Shown: positions 1-7,579 of the stretch, piece after piece
Position numbering within the stretch: the first letter of the stretch is position 1
Layout: every line of letters begins with the position of its first letter
Source of the DNA: Pseudomonadota bacterium
GTDB taxonomy: Bacteria > Pseudomonadota > Alphaproteobacteria > Sphingomonadales > Sphingomonadaceae
Direction: 5' to 3'
NCBI GenBank assembly: GCA_023436615.1
Contig: JAEZIO010000062.1
Coordinates: 1 to 28,363, forward strand
Length of the DNA stretch: 28,363 bases
Program-made: the position numbers and the translations under genes
The notes under the pieces: generated by a model
Database searches by the model: none
What the model was told of the DNA's origin: nothing
Seen by the model: only the letters and a program-made list of their open reading frames with translations

Positions 1-1
1 C

Positions 2-232
2 GCCATCCGCCGTCAGGCCGAAGCCGCCGGCGTCACGCCCAACATCCCGCCGAAGTCCAACCGCCGCTGGAAGCCCTGCTTCTCGCCGGTTCTCTACCGC
101 GACCGCAACGCCATCGAGCGCATGTTCCGCCGCCTCAAAGACTTCCGACGCGTCGCAACCCGCTACGACCGTAACGCCACCAGCTTCCTCGCCGCCGTCC
201 ACATCGCCGCGATCGTCAGCTACTGGTTATGA
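2..232 (+). CDS. IS5-family transposase, C-terminal part (runs off left edge)
   Basis: The reading frame is open from base 2 and ends with TGA at 230-232, giving 76 residues of a protein whose start lies outside the window. The segment reads IPPKSNRR, then FSPVLYRDRNAIERMFRRLK, then FRRVATRYDR, and ends AIVSYWL. This is the typical C-terminal end of IS5-family (IS427/IS1031-like) DDE transposases; the glutamate of RNAIERMF matches the last catalytic acid of the triad. In this group the gene is often split into two frames joined by frameshifting, so this may be the second frame. The right terminal repeat should lie just past the stop, possibly starting at about 231, but the left end is not visible and I cannot confirm it. 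The element marks the left border of the island. Confidence 0.85.
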   Translation, partial: AIRRQAEAAGVTPNIPPKSNRRWKPCFSPVLYRDRNAIERMFRRLKDFRRVATRYDRNATSFLAAVHIAAIVSYWL

Positions 233-375
233 GTCTCGGCCCTAAGGGGCCCACTCCACGCTCGGACGGGACCTTCCCGTTCGTACGCCTGGCGGCCACG
301 CGGCCGATGATCGTCGCCCCCGCTGCGGACGAACCTCCTCGAGGCCCGGCTCATTGGCGCGAGTAGCAAAGCGCA
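233..375. other. IS right flank / junction, no gene seen
   Basis: This stretch lies between the IS5 transposase stop and the end of the truncated minus-strand gene. It should contain the right end of the insertion sequence and the junction with the older DNA. I see no convincing reading frame, and I cannot place the terminal repeat without the left end of the element. Confidence 0.4.
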
Positions 376-726
376 TCATCGAAAGTGCGTCAGACCCAAA
401 ATTCCACGCCGGATCACATCACGCATCGCTCCCGAAAAGGATCCGTGCGCTTTCGCTGCCGCGAGAACTTCCGCATCGGGCGCGCCGGCGAGAGCCCGGC
501 GACGCGCCTCCAGAAGCGCGTTGCGCGCCTGCTGTTTGCCAGGCGTGATCCCGACGATCACGACACGCGCCGTCTCAACGACATGCTCAAACGGCGCGTA
601 AGTGATTTCGAGCGAGCCATGCCTGGCAAGCGTAAGCCGGCCGCCAAGCGAAATGTCTGAGCGGATCTGCGACTCGGATGCGGAAGCAATGATGTGGCGG
701 AAGCAGGGGAAAAGATTGCTGTCCAA
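376..726 (-). pseudogene. uracil-DNA-glycosylase-superfamily-like protein, C-terminally truncated
   Basis: The frame encodes 116 residues. Around residues 42-70 it carries YAPFEHV, then ARVVIVGITPGKQQARNALLEARR, which resembles the N-terminal active-site region of hypothetical proteins annotated as uracil-DNA-glycosylase family (a GxTPG loop after a hydrophobic strand). Those proteins are about twice this length or more. Here the similarity stops after SFSGAMR at about residue 102, and about 14 unrelated residues follow before the stop. The IS5 remnant lies just beyond, so truncation by insertion or deletion is the simplest explanation. The gene begins 10 bases after the DUF4258 gene stop, so the two were probably co-transcribed. 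Family assignment is from recall of motif patterns, and glycosylase activity is not implied. Confidence 0.5.
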
Positions 727-736
727 CGGGAGATCC

Positions 737-1015
737 TCAGGCGGTCTTCAGACGCGTGTAACGGTGGGCGACAGTGATGATGCGGCCGGCGTCGGCGACC
801 ACGACGTAGACGCCAAGGAACTCCTCGATGCGCCTGTAGAGTTCGCAGCCCAGATACGACCGGACCGACCTCCGGCTCCTCTTGTCCAGGCTGTAGACGT
901 CAGCGCCCCGGTGGCGCTGGACGCGGCCGAAATCCACGACCAGGTCGATGACGATCTGCGGGATGGATCGCTGGCGCGCGCGTTCCTGGGCGTGGCGGGT
1001 GAAGGCGATCGCCAT
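737..1015 (-). CDS. DUF4258 domain protein
   Basis: This 92-residue protein starts FTRHAQERARQR and ends with a strand pair reading YVVVADAGRIITVAHRY. That is the usual layout of DUF4258: an N-terminal histidine/arginine helix followed by a small RelE/BrnT-like sheet. Some relatives behave as toxin-like RNases, but many have no known role. The start codon overlaps the stop of the upstream 330-residue gene (TAATG on the minus strand, 1013-1017), which implies translational coupling. The following gene is the truncated glycosylase-like frame. A toxin-antitoxin pair with the upstream gene is possible, but the large size of the partner argues against a simple type II module. Confidence 0.7.
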   Translation of the reverse strand: MAIAFTRHAQERARQRSIPQIVIDLVVDFGRVQRHRGADVYSLDKRSRRSVRSYLGCELYRRIEEFLGVYVVVADAGRIITVAHRYTRLKTA

Positions 1016-2007
1016 TACGCCTTCTCCCGGGATCGAACGCCGAGTTCGCCAACGACCTTCCGCTGCCAGGAGACACCGGAGACGATACCCCAGTTCCCGG
1101 CGGCGTTAGGTCGACGCCAGTGGGGCGTCGCCATGCGAGAGAGCAGTTCGAGAGCCTCGCGGTAGTCGTTAACGGGGACCTCAGCCCCCTTCGGTCCTAC
1201 AGTGTATCCGCGGGCGTTGCGGCAGGTCGCCGGGTCGAACCACGAGCCATCGCGCGCGACGGGCACGAAGACGACTTCGCCGACATCCGCGGCCTCTGCG
1301 ACCGCGTCAGCCGGCTCGGCTTCGCCGTCCGGATGCATCCAGACCGAAGATTTGAAGTTCGGACGCCCCTGCAGCCAGCGAAGCGCATCCGGCCCTGGCA
1401 CTTCACCGTCGACGAGCCTGAGCTCCGCAAGTCCGCCCTTCGGCGCGAGGAGGTTCTTCATGCTCTTGAGGCTGATGCGCGCCAAAGAGGCGAGTTGCTC
1501 GGTCGTTACGCTCTTACCGGCGTCGATGCGGACCCGAGCCTCGGCCGCCTGGACGGTATTCCGGATCAAGCCGGTCGAGACTTCCCACTGAACGGGAATC
1601 GCGTCGAGGAACGCACGCGCCTCGGAGACGTAGCTTTCGATATCCTCGATTGAACACGCGTTGTCCTCCTCGGTTCCCAGACCTTCAGGCCGAAGACCCC
1701 AGAACGCGAAGCCGTTGAGCGAGAACAGGCGCTGCGACCGCGGAAGGTCGAGAGAATCCGAAAGACTGAGCTCGTCCCAAAGCCTCCGCCACGTCCAGTC
1801 GGTCCATTCCTCAGGGATTGGCCGAGCAACGCGCTCGTAGATGAGGCGCATGACCGCGTCAACAATTTCACCGTCCATCAGGAGGACTTCGAGCCACTCG
1901 CCGGTGTGAGCGATAAGCTCCTGAACATTGGTGGGCTCAAGGTCCAGAGCCGTGTCACCATAGTGACGGCTGAATTCGTCGCGGCGGTTTGCGTGGATGG
2001 TGTCCAT
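1015..2007 (-). CDS. hypothetical protein with HTH-like segment, first gene of minus-strand operon
   Basis: I do not recognise this 330-residue protein as a named family. It is acidic and soluble, with no signal peptide or membrane segment. Residues about 165-195 read TTEQLASLARISLKSMKNLL, which has the spacing of a helix-turn-helix (ALARIS-type turn) and is followed by a short winged-like stretch, so DNA binding is plausible. The C-terminal third (VVFVPVARDGSWF...) looks like a separate beta-rich domain. It overlaps the DUF4258 gene by one base and is the first gene of a three-gene leftward operon, divergent from the dpd operon. It could be a regulator or antitoxin of the DUF4258 protein, or part of an unrecognised defence operon. 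Confidence 0.6.
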   Translation of the reverse strand: MDTIHANRRDEFSRHYGDTALDLEPTNVQELIAHTGEWLEVLLMDGEIVDAVMRLIYERVARPIPEEWTDWTWRRLWDELSLSDSLDLPRSQRLFSLNGFAFWGLRPEGLGTEEDNACSIEDIESYVSEARAFLDAIPVQWEVSTGLIRNTVQAAEARVRIDAGKSVTTEQLASLARISLKSMKNLLAPKGGLAELRLVDGEVPGPDALRWLQGRPNFKSSVWMHPDGEAEPADAVAEAADVGEVVFVPVARDGSWFDPATCRNARGYTVGPKGAEVPVNDYREALELLSRMATPHWRRPNAAGNWGIVSGVSWQRKVVGELGVRSREKA

Positions 2008-2219
2008 GATCTCGCTCGGGATAAGTGGCGTCCGATATCCCGAACAATAGCTCAGGCCTCATCAAGAGTCAAGGACGCAGGACGTCCCGCGTCCCAAAGG
2101 CTGCTGAAAGAGCTGGTTGGCGGTGTCGGGCCACAGCCCGGCGCGCTCCTCCAAGTCTCACCCGCGAGGCGCGAGACGCGCATGCTCCCGCCCTGCGGCC
2201 GGCGACATTGCGTGGTCTC

Positions 2220-2233
2220 ACGGCCATGGCCGT
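2220..2233. promoter_or_regulatory. 14-bp perfect palindrome (possible operator)
   Basis: ACGGCCATGGCCGT is its own reverse complement and lies in the middle of the divergent intergenic region. It could be a dimer-binding operator for the helix-turn-helix-like protein encoded at 1015-2007. In DNA this GC-rich a palindrome of this length can also arise by chance. Confidence 0.2.
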
Positions 2234-2509
2234 CAAGTCTTTGGCGCCACGAAACGCCGCGCTCGCCTGGAGAGCGAACCGGGCCGACAAGGGCCTCTTA
2301 CGCCGCGGAGTTCAGGATCTCATCGCGCTCGCGCCGTGCTCGCCAACGGGGAAAAGTTCCTAAGTGCCTCTCTGCCTCTCTGCAGCAGTGCGAGGCATCG
2401 CGGCGTGCTCCAGACGCCGTTTATGTGGAAAAGATGCGGCATCAGGCCTGACATTAAGCTGGCGTTTCTCGAATCAAGTGGATAAATAAATGCGCCGCGC
2501 GAGGTGCGC

Positions 2510-2514
2510 AGGAG
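2510..2514 (+). promoter_or_regulatory. ribosome binding site deciding the start of the first dpd gene
   Basis: AGGAG lies 8 bases upstream of the GTG at 2523. The in-frame ATG at 2490 has no comparable site. This supports the GTG as the start, and the protein then begins with the beta strand VTLVIAAC, as expected for its family. Confidence 0.65.
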
Positions 2515-2522
2515 CCTCGTTT

Positions 2523-3446
2523 GTGACCCTTGTGATCGCCGCCTGTACGCACCGTAAACGCAAGCCGGTTTCCGGCAGTCTTCAAGTTGCCGCTCTCCCA
2601 AAGGCGAATCTTCGCGACCTTGCACAGCAGTGGGTCCGGCGTCTGGCGCTTGAGCCGGTTCGATATGCAGGTGAGGAAATCTATGGAGGGCGTAGTTTCA
2701 GAGAGGCGGCAATCGCCGCCAAGTTGTTCGATGCGAAGTTGGTGGTCGTGTCTGCGGGTCTGGGTCTGATCGAAATCTCCACCTTGGTTCCAGCTTACGC
2801 GTGCACGGTGCTCCCGAAGGCGCCCGATAGCGTGCAGTCCCGAGTCACCGGTGACTTCAGCGTGTCCCGATGGTGGGAGGCTCTGTGCGAGGCCTCCCCT
2901 TTCGCGATAGAAATGAAAAGTGCGGTTCGGGACTCGAGTGGGCCAATTTGCGCGGCGCTGTCGGAGACGTATATCGAGCTAATCGCGGCCGATCTTCTCG
3001 CGCTCCCGGAACCGAGCCTCGGTCGGTTGCGGCTCTTCACCCGGGCCCCACTCGGACGGATACCGGAGGATCTTCGGCCTTTCGTCATGCCTTATGATGA
3101 TCGGCTTGATGGGCCGAACAGTTCATATCGAGGGACGCGTAGTGACTTTGCCGGCCGCGCGCTTCGCCACTACGCCGAATTGACGCGTCGCAAGCCGCAA
3201 GGGCGTTCGGCGTCGGAGGATGCTGCGCTGGTGGCGACGGCGCTGGAAGGTTGGCGGATGCCGGCCAAAGTGCGCCGCACCCGCCTTGACGATGCAGCGC
3301 TTCTCGATCTGATCCGGGCACATTGGAACGCCGAACGCGGCAGTTCTTCGCGCCTGTTGCGCCGCATCCGTGACGATCTCGGCGTAGCGTGTGAGCAGCA
3401 CCGGTTCGCGAAGCTAGCCCGCGTCGTGCGGAGTGAGTACGCATGA
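2523..3446 (+). CDS. dpdC: YaaA/DUF6884-like protein, candidate DpdC
   Basis: The protein has 307 residues from the GTG at 2523, or 318 if the ATG at 2490 is used. Residues 1-13 form a beta strand followed by AACTHRKR. YGGRSF lies at 54-59, VVVSAGLGLI at 74-83, and VPAYACT follows. This is the layout of the YaaA/DUF328 and DUF6884 proteins (strand-Cys-Lys/Arg start, YxGxxF, then SAxxGL and a PY motif). The last 80 residues are basic and helical and may bind DNA. In dpd systems DpdC is needed to turn DNA preQ0 into the amide ADG, and the gene sits at the modification end of the cluster. That position and the absence of any other candidate make DpdC the best guess. The symbol is tentative. The stop overlaps the next start (ATGA, 3443-3446). 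Confidence 0.6.
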   Translation: MTLVIAACTHRKRKPVSGSLQVAALPKANLRDLAQQWVRRLALEPVRYAGEEIYGGRSFREAAIAAKLFDAKLVVVSAGLGLIEISTLVPAYACTVLPKAPDSVQSRVTGDFSVSRWWEALCEASPFAIEMKSAVRDSSGPICAALSETYIELIAADLLALPEPSLGRLRLFTRAPLGRIPEDLRPFVMPYDDRLDGPNSSYRGTRSDFAGRALRHYAELTRRKPQGRSASEDAALVATALEGWRMPAKVRRTRLDDAALLDLIRAHWNAERGSSSRLLRRIRDDLGVACEQHRFAKLARVVRSEYA

Positions 3447-4561
3447 GTGGGCGCGAGTATCTAAAAGTTCGTGCAGTTCGGGCCGAGCAGGCCGGTGCGA
3501 CAAGTATTTTTGCCTTTTTTCTTTTTGGTGCAGACATCAACCGTGTGGCTGATATCAGCCGCCTTCGGCGCGACGACCAGGGACTGAAAGGTTTTCAGCG
3601 CCGCGAGATCCGTGATCACGTCAAGCAAATCACCGCGTTCCTCGACAGCGGACCAGTGCTGTTTCCCAACGCGATCATCCTCGCTATGTCGCCCGAGGTG
3701 GAGTTCGCCTCGGCGCGGGGCCGTTCGCCGGGCAACATGTGCGAGGTGGGAGACGCTGGTACGCTTTCCATCCCGATTTACCCCAAAGGGCAGCGAGCTG
3801 CCTGGATAGTCGACGGGCAACAGCGCTCCCTGGCGCTGAGCGCCGCGAAGGACCGGACGATCGCGGTGCCGGTGGTCGGGTTTGTGTCGGATGCGCTCGA
3901 GACGCAACGCGAGCAATTTATCCTGGTCAATAAGGCCCGGCCGCTGCCGACCCGGTTGATCAACGAGTTGCTGCCCGAAGTGAGCGTATTGCTCCCGCGC
4001 GACCTGGCCGCTCGTCGGCTACCCAGCGCACTATGCGAAGCGCTCAACGCCGATCCCAATTCGCCGTTCTTCGGGCTGATTAAGCGTGAGTCCGATGCAA
4101 GGGATCGCGCCGGCATCGTTGCCGACAGTGCGCTCATCGGAACTATGAAGACGAGCCTGAAGACTGCGGCAGGGGCGCTCGGCCAGTTTAAGCACGCCCA
4201 GGGTAACGATACCGTCGCCATGTACAATTCGCTGTTGCTCTATTGGTCGGCTGTTCGTGACACCTTTCCTGAGGCCTGGGGCAAACCGCCGGCCGAAAGC
4301 CGACTGATGCACTCCGCTGGCATCCGCGCGATGGGTGCGCTCATGGATACCGTAATGTTGCGCGCCGACGCTGCGCTTGACAAAGCTTCGGCGGTGCGCG
4401 TGGTGCTCAAGCGCATCGCGCCCTTGTGCTGCTGGACTGCAGGGACGTGGGAGGGCATCGGCCTCGACTGGAACGAAATTCAGTCAACCCCGCAACATAT
4501 CGCCAAACTCAGCGATCACCTGATGCATGTCGAGCGCAATCTCGCGCGGGCGGCGGCATGA
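3443..4561 (+). CDS. dpdB: DGQHR-domain protein, DpdB-like, copy 1
   Basis: The protein has 372 residues. The DGQHR-type signature is VDGQQR at 123-128, preceded by GFQR at 50-53 and followed by FILVNKARPLPTRLINELLP from about 159. This order is seen in DndB/DpdB-type proteins. In Salmonella Montevideo, DpdB together with DpdA is enough to insert preQ0 into DNA, and ATPase activity has been reported for it. DndB, a relative, acts as a regulator in phosphorothioate systems. The gene starts with an ATGA overlap of the previous stop and ends with an ATGA overlap of dpdA, so it is translationally coupled on both sides. A second, clearly divergent copy follows dpdA. Shared landmarks include PEAWG/PEAWH and the WTAG motif near the C-terminus. 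Which copy is the functional DpdB cannot be told from sequence. Confidence 0.85.
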   Translation: MSGREYLKVRAVRAEQAGATSIFAFFLFGADINRVADISRLRRDDQGLKGFQRREIRDHVKQITAFLDSGPVLFPNAIILAMSPEVEFASARGRSPGNMCEVGDAGTLSIPIYPKGQRAAWIVDGQQRSLALSAAKDRTIAVPVVGFVSDALETQREQFILVNKARPLPTRLINELLPEVSVLLPRDLAARRLPSALCEALNADPNSPFFGLIKRESDARDRAGIVADSALIGTMKTSLKTAAGALGQFKHAQGNDTVAMYNSLLLYWSAVRDTFPEAWGKPPAESRLMHSAGIRAMGALMDTVMLRADAALDKASAVRVVLKRIAPLCCWTAGTWEGIGLDWNEIQSTPQHIAKLSDHLMHVERNLARAAA

Positions 4562-5889
4562 AGTTTATCTTCGCCGATAGCCTCGACTATGTGGATCCCG
4601 CGTTCGATTTCATCGCCGATCGCAGTCCTGCTGAGCGCCAACCGTACTGGGATGACGTCTATCCGCACGAGATACTCGGATATGCGCCTTATGACGGGGT
4701 TCTGGTCTCGCGAGGGATTGTCGGCGACCATCGCGTCAAAGGGAAGTATACGTCGAGTCAGGCTCGTCGGTTCCGACTAGTGGGCGTACGTAAGTTCCTG
4801 CGGCTCGACAAGCCGCAATTTGCGCATCTTGATATCTTTGGCGATTGCGGAGCTTTCACCTATGTTCAGGATGAAAAGCCCCCGTATACTCCCGCCGAGA
4901 TGGCCGAGTTCTACGACGAGTGTGGCTTTACCCACGGTGCCTCCGTTGACCATATCATCTTCGATTTCGACGATGAACTCTTGGACATGTCCGGCGGGTC
5001 GGCCGATGCGCGTCAGCGCTTCGACATCACACTCGAGAATGCTGAAGGTTTCCTGCGCGAAACCAAGGGCATCGGTGCAAGCTTCACGCCCCTCGGCGTA
5101 ATCCAAGGGTGGTCGCCTGGCAGCATGGCGCACGCTGCGCGCCGGTTGGTCGGCATGGGATACGACTACCTGGCGCTCGGCGGCATGGTTCCGCTTAAGT
5201 CCTCCGAAATCAAGCTATGCCTAAAGGCGATTCGCGATGCGGTGCCTACATCTACCCGCCTACACATTTTAGGCTTCGCCAAGGCAGAGGATATCGACAG
5301 CTTCCACGGCTATGACATTTCGAGTTTCGACACGACCTCGCCCTTAATCCGCGCGTTCAAGGATGCCAAGCAAAATTATTATCTTCCGGGCGGCGGCCCA
5401 GGGTTGCGCTACTTCACCTCGATCCGAGTGCCGCAGGCAATTGAAAACCCCAAACTTCAGCGCGCGGTAAAGAAGGGCGTGTTTCGTGCTGAAGAGTTGG
5501 TGCGGTTGGAGGCGCTGGCGCTTGACTCGCTACGTGCGTTCGACCGTGGCGTGGCATGCCTCGAGGAAACACTTCACAATGTCCTCGTTTACAGCGCGCC
5601 GCTGGTTAATGAGAGGCCGTACGAAGACTGCGCATCGAGTCCCGCGCTGGCGCGGCTTGCCGAGCGTTATCGAACCACACTTGCCGAGCGTCCATGGGCT
5701 CAGTGTTCATGCAAGATCTGCCAGGATGCCGCGATTGACGTGATTATATTTCGCGGAAGCAACCGCAACAAGCGCCGCGGGATTCACAATCTCGCAGTCT
5801 ACCACGATCATATTGAACGACTGGATTTGAAGCGTGCCGTCAGACCAAGAGATGACCTACCTTGCTGTCCGTGCGCGGCAGAGCAGTGA
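4558..5889 (+). CDS. dpdA: DpdA, 7-deazaguanine (preQ0) DNA transglycosylase, TGT-like
   Basis: This 443-residue protein is a DNA-acting relative of tRNA-guanine transglycosylase and would exchange guanine for preQ0 in DNA. The start at 4558 overlaps the previous stop (ATGA). Family landmarks are visible: GDCGAF at 95-100, with D96 matching the first catalytic Asp of TGT; VDHIIFDFDD at 130-139 in the substrate-recognition region; ALGGM at 206-210; SFDTTSP at 256-262, with D258 in place of the nucleophile; and a zinc site CxCxxC at C383, C385 and C388, with HNL at 410-412 supplying the histidine. The barrel is TGT-like, but it lacks typical tRNA-TGT stretches and sits among dpd genes, so a tRNA enzyme is unlikely. 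The last 13-19 residues (a cysteine-rich tail, CCPC) are encoded in the overlap with the next gene. Confidence 0.95.
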   Translation: MKFIFADSLDYVDPAFDFIADRSPAERQPYWDDVYPHEILGYAPYDGVLVSRGIVGDHRVKGKYTSSQARRFRLVGVRKFLRLDKPQFAHLDIFGDCGAFTYVQDEKPPYTPAEMAEFYDECGFTHGASVDHIIFDFDDELLDMSGGSADARQRFDITLENAEGFLRETKGIGASFTPLGVIQGWSPGSMAHAARRLVGMGYDYLALGGMVPLKSSEIKLCLKAIRDAVPTSTRLHILGFAKAEDIDSFHGYDISSFDTTSPLIRAFKDAKQNYYLPGGGPGLRYFTSIRVPQAIENPKLQRAVKKGVFRAEELVRLEALALDSLRAFDRGVACLEETLHNVLVYSAPLVNERPYEDCASSPALARLAERYRTTLAERPWAQCSCKICQDAAIDVIIFRGSNRNKRRGIHNLAVYHDHIERLDLKRAVRPRDDLPCCPCAAEQ

Positions 5890-6940
5890 GCACACTGTGC
5901 TCAGTTTCGCGGCAAGCGCTGCAGACGTCTTGCGCTTCTCGGCGATCGACCGGATAGCTCGTGATGCACAGGGGGAACTCAGCGGATTCCAGCGGCCCCA
6001 GGTTGCCGCCCACATCCGCGAGATCCGCGACTATCTCGAAAAGTCCGACGCTGTGCTTCCCAATCCAATCGTTGTCGCGTTCACCGATCGCGCTTCCGTG
6101 GTTGATCTCGGCGATGGCATTGTCCGCCTAGTGATAGACATGAGCAGGGGCATTCCCGGACTGGTCGTGGACGGCCAGCAGCGCTTGTCGGCCCTCACGA
6201 ACCTCGACCGCGATTTCCAAGTATTCGTTTCCGCTCTGATTTGCCGCGACGAGGCGGAGCTACGCCGTCAGTTCGTTCTTATCAACAACACTAAGCCGCT
6301 GCCCAAATCTCTAATTTATGAGTTGCTGCCGACCGTCGAGGATCTTCCGCCAAGGCTCAGCCGTCGATCGACCGCATCAAATATAACATCGCGTCTTAAC
6401 GTCGAGAATACGGCGCTGAAGGGCTATATCAAACAACACACGTGCCCCGAGGGCATCATCGCTGACACTGTGATGCAGAAGATCATCATGGAATCTCTCA
6501 GCAATGGTATCATGCGAGAACTGATCCGGAAAGCGAAGGGCGAGGAACGTTGCGTCCGGCTCATTTCTAATTTCTTCGATGCCGTGAAAAAAGTGTGGCC
6601 GGAGGCGTGGCACGGACAGAAGCCCAATACTTCGCGCCTGCTGCACGGTGCCGGCATCCAAGCGCTGGGCGACGTCATGGAGGTGCTCGCCGAACGCGGT
6701 GAGGCGCGGACCGTCGAGGATTTCAGAAGCGGCATGGAATGCCTCAAGGACAAGACCGCCTGGACCGCTGGCGAGTGGCATATGGATGGCGAGGTCCGGC
6801 TGTGGAAAAGCTTGCAGAACGTCAACCGCGATGTCGCGCTTCTCAAACATTATCTGGTAGGCCTCGTGAAGGATGACCTCCGTAAAAAGGCCAAGAGCGC
6901 GCCCGAGTCGCTGTTCCAGTCAATGATCGGGTCAACATGA
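5852..6940 (+). CDS. dpdB: DGQHR-domain protein, DpdB-like, copy 2
   Basis: The protein has 362 residues from the ATG at 5852, or 368 from the GTG at 5834. Neither start has a good ribosome binding site, so I chose the ATG. It overlaps dpdA by 38 bases (56 with the GTG). Counting from the GTG, GFQRP is at 51-55 and VVDGQQRLSA at 111-120, followed by QFVLINNTKPLPKSLIYELLP. It shares the architecture of the copy at 3443-4561, including the YLxVRA start, the DGQQR signature, N-TKPLP/N-KARPLP and the C-terminal WTAGEW/WTAGTW, but much of the rest differs, so the duplication is old. The two proteins may work as a hetero-oligomer with DpdA, or one may regulate the operon as DndB does. The gene ends with an ATGA overlap of queE. 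Confidence 0.85.
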   Translation: MTYLAVRARQSSEHTVLSFAASAADVLRFSAIDRIARDAQGELSGFQRPQVAAHIREIRDYLEKSDAVLPNPIVVAFTDRASVVDLGDGIVRLVIDMSRGIPGLVVDGQQRLSALTNLDRDFQVFVSALICRDEAELRRQFVLINNTKPLPKSLIYELLPTVEDLPPRLSRRSTASNITSRLNVENTALKGYIKQHTCPEGIIADTVMQKIIMESLSNGIMRELIRKAKGEERCVRLISNFFDAVKKVWPEAWHGQKPNTSRLLHGAGIQALGDVMEVLAERGEARTVEDFRSGMECLKDKTAWTAGEWHMDGEVRLWKSLQNVNRDVALLKHYLVGLVKDDLRKKAKSAPESLFQSMIGST

Positions 6941-7569
6941 GTTACGCGGTCAAAGAGGTCTTCAAAACGCTGCAGGGCGAGGGCGCGCAGGCGGGCCGGG
7001 CCGCTGTGTTCTGCCGGTTCGCGGGCTGCAATCTCTGGTCCGGGCGCGAGGCGGACCGGGCGGATGCCGTCTGCCGGTTCTGCGACACCGACTTCGTCGG
7101 TATAGACGGCCCAGACGGCGGACGATTCGAGGACGCCGCGGCTTTGGGCGACGCGATCGCGCGGACGTGGGGAAGTTCGTCCGGGCTGCGCTTCGTAGTG
7201 TTCACCGGCGGCGAACCCTGCCTTCAGCTAGACGACGCCCTGATCGACGCGGTGCACGGCCACGGGTTCGAGGCGGCGGTCGAGACCAACGGCACGCTCA
7301 CGCCTCCGAAGGGCGTTGACTGGATCTGCGTGAGCCCGAAGGCCGGCGCGCCGCTGAAGTTGCTCGCGGGCCACGAACTGAAGCTTGTGTATCCCCAGGC
7401 CGGGCTCGATCCGGTGGTCCTCAGCGGGCTCGACTTCAGGCATTTCTGGCTGCAGCCGATGGACGGACTGGCGCAGGCGGAGAATACTGCGCTCGCCGCC
7501 GCGTATTGCCTCGACAATCCGCCGTGGCGGCTCGGGCTCCAGACCCACAAGCTGATCGGCATTCGGTGA
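6937..7569 (+). CDS. queE: QueE, 7-carboxy-7-deazaguanine synthase (radical SAM)
   Basis: The 210-residue enzyme converts 6-carboxy-tetrahydropterin to 7-carboxy-7-deazaguanine, the ring-contraction step of preQ0 synthesis. It starts with the family signature VFKTLQGEG at 8-16. The iron-sulphur cluster cysteines are C31, C46 and C49, spaced Cx14CxxC, the variant typical of QueE rather than the canonical radical-SAM Cx3Cx2C. TGGEP is at 89-93, and VETNGT and SPKAG follow. The length is normal for the family. The start overlaps the previous stop (ATGA), and queD begins 10 bases after the stop. Its place inside the dpd operon indicates a dedicated preQ0 supply for DNA modification rather than, or in addition to, tRNA queuosine. 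Confidence 0.96.
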   Translation: MSYAVKEVFKTLQGEGAQAGRAAVFCRFAGCNLWSGREADRADAVCRFCDTDFVGIDGPDGGRFEDAAALGDAIARTWGSSSGLRFVVFTGGEPCLQLDDALIDAVHGHGFEAAVETNGTLTPPKGVDWICVSPKAGAPLKLLAGHELKLVYPQAGLDPVVLSGLDFRHFWLQPMDGLAQAENTALAAAYCLDNPPWRLGLQTHKLIGIR

Positions 7570-7579
7570 GAGCCTCATC

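Larger units (their letters stand above)
2008..2522. other. divergent intergenic region, no convincing gene
   Basis: These 515 bases separate the leftward three-gene operon from the rightward dpd operon, so they should hold both promoters. All open frames here are short, overlap in several frames and resemble nothing I know. I could not find a well-spaced -35/-10 pair. The visible structures are a 14-base perfect palindrome at 2220-2233, a small tandem repeat (GCCTCTCT twice) near 2366-2381, and a local AT-rich stretch at 2481-2490 just upstream of the first dpd gene. Confidence 0.5.

Noticed and set aside
4558..5889. Ordinary tRNA-guanine transglycosylase (queuosine enzyme)
   Set aside because: The catalytic layout is TGT-like, but the sequence is diverged (GDCGAF instead of DSGGFQ) and the neighbours are dpd genes, so a DNA-acting DpdA fits better.
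3443..6940. Dnd phosphorothioate system, because of the DndB-like DGQQR proteins
   Set aside because: No DndA, DndC, DndD or DndE is present, and the partner enzyme is a transglycosylase.
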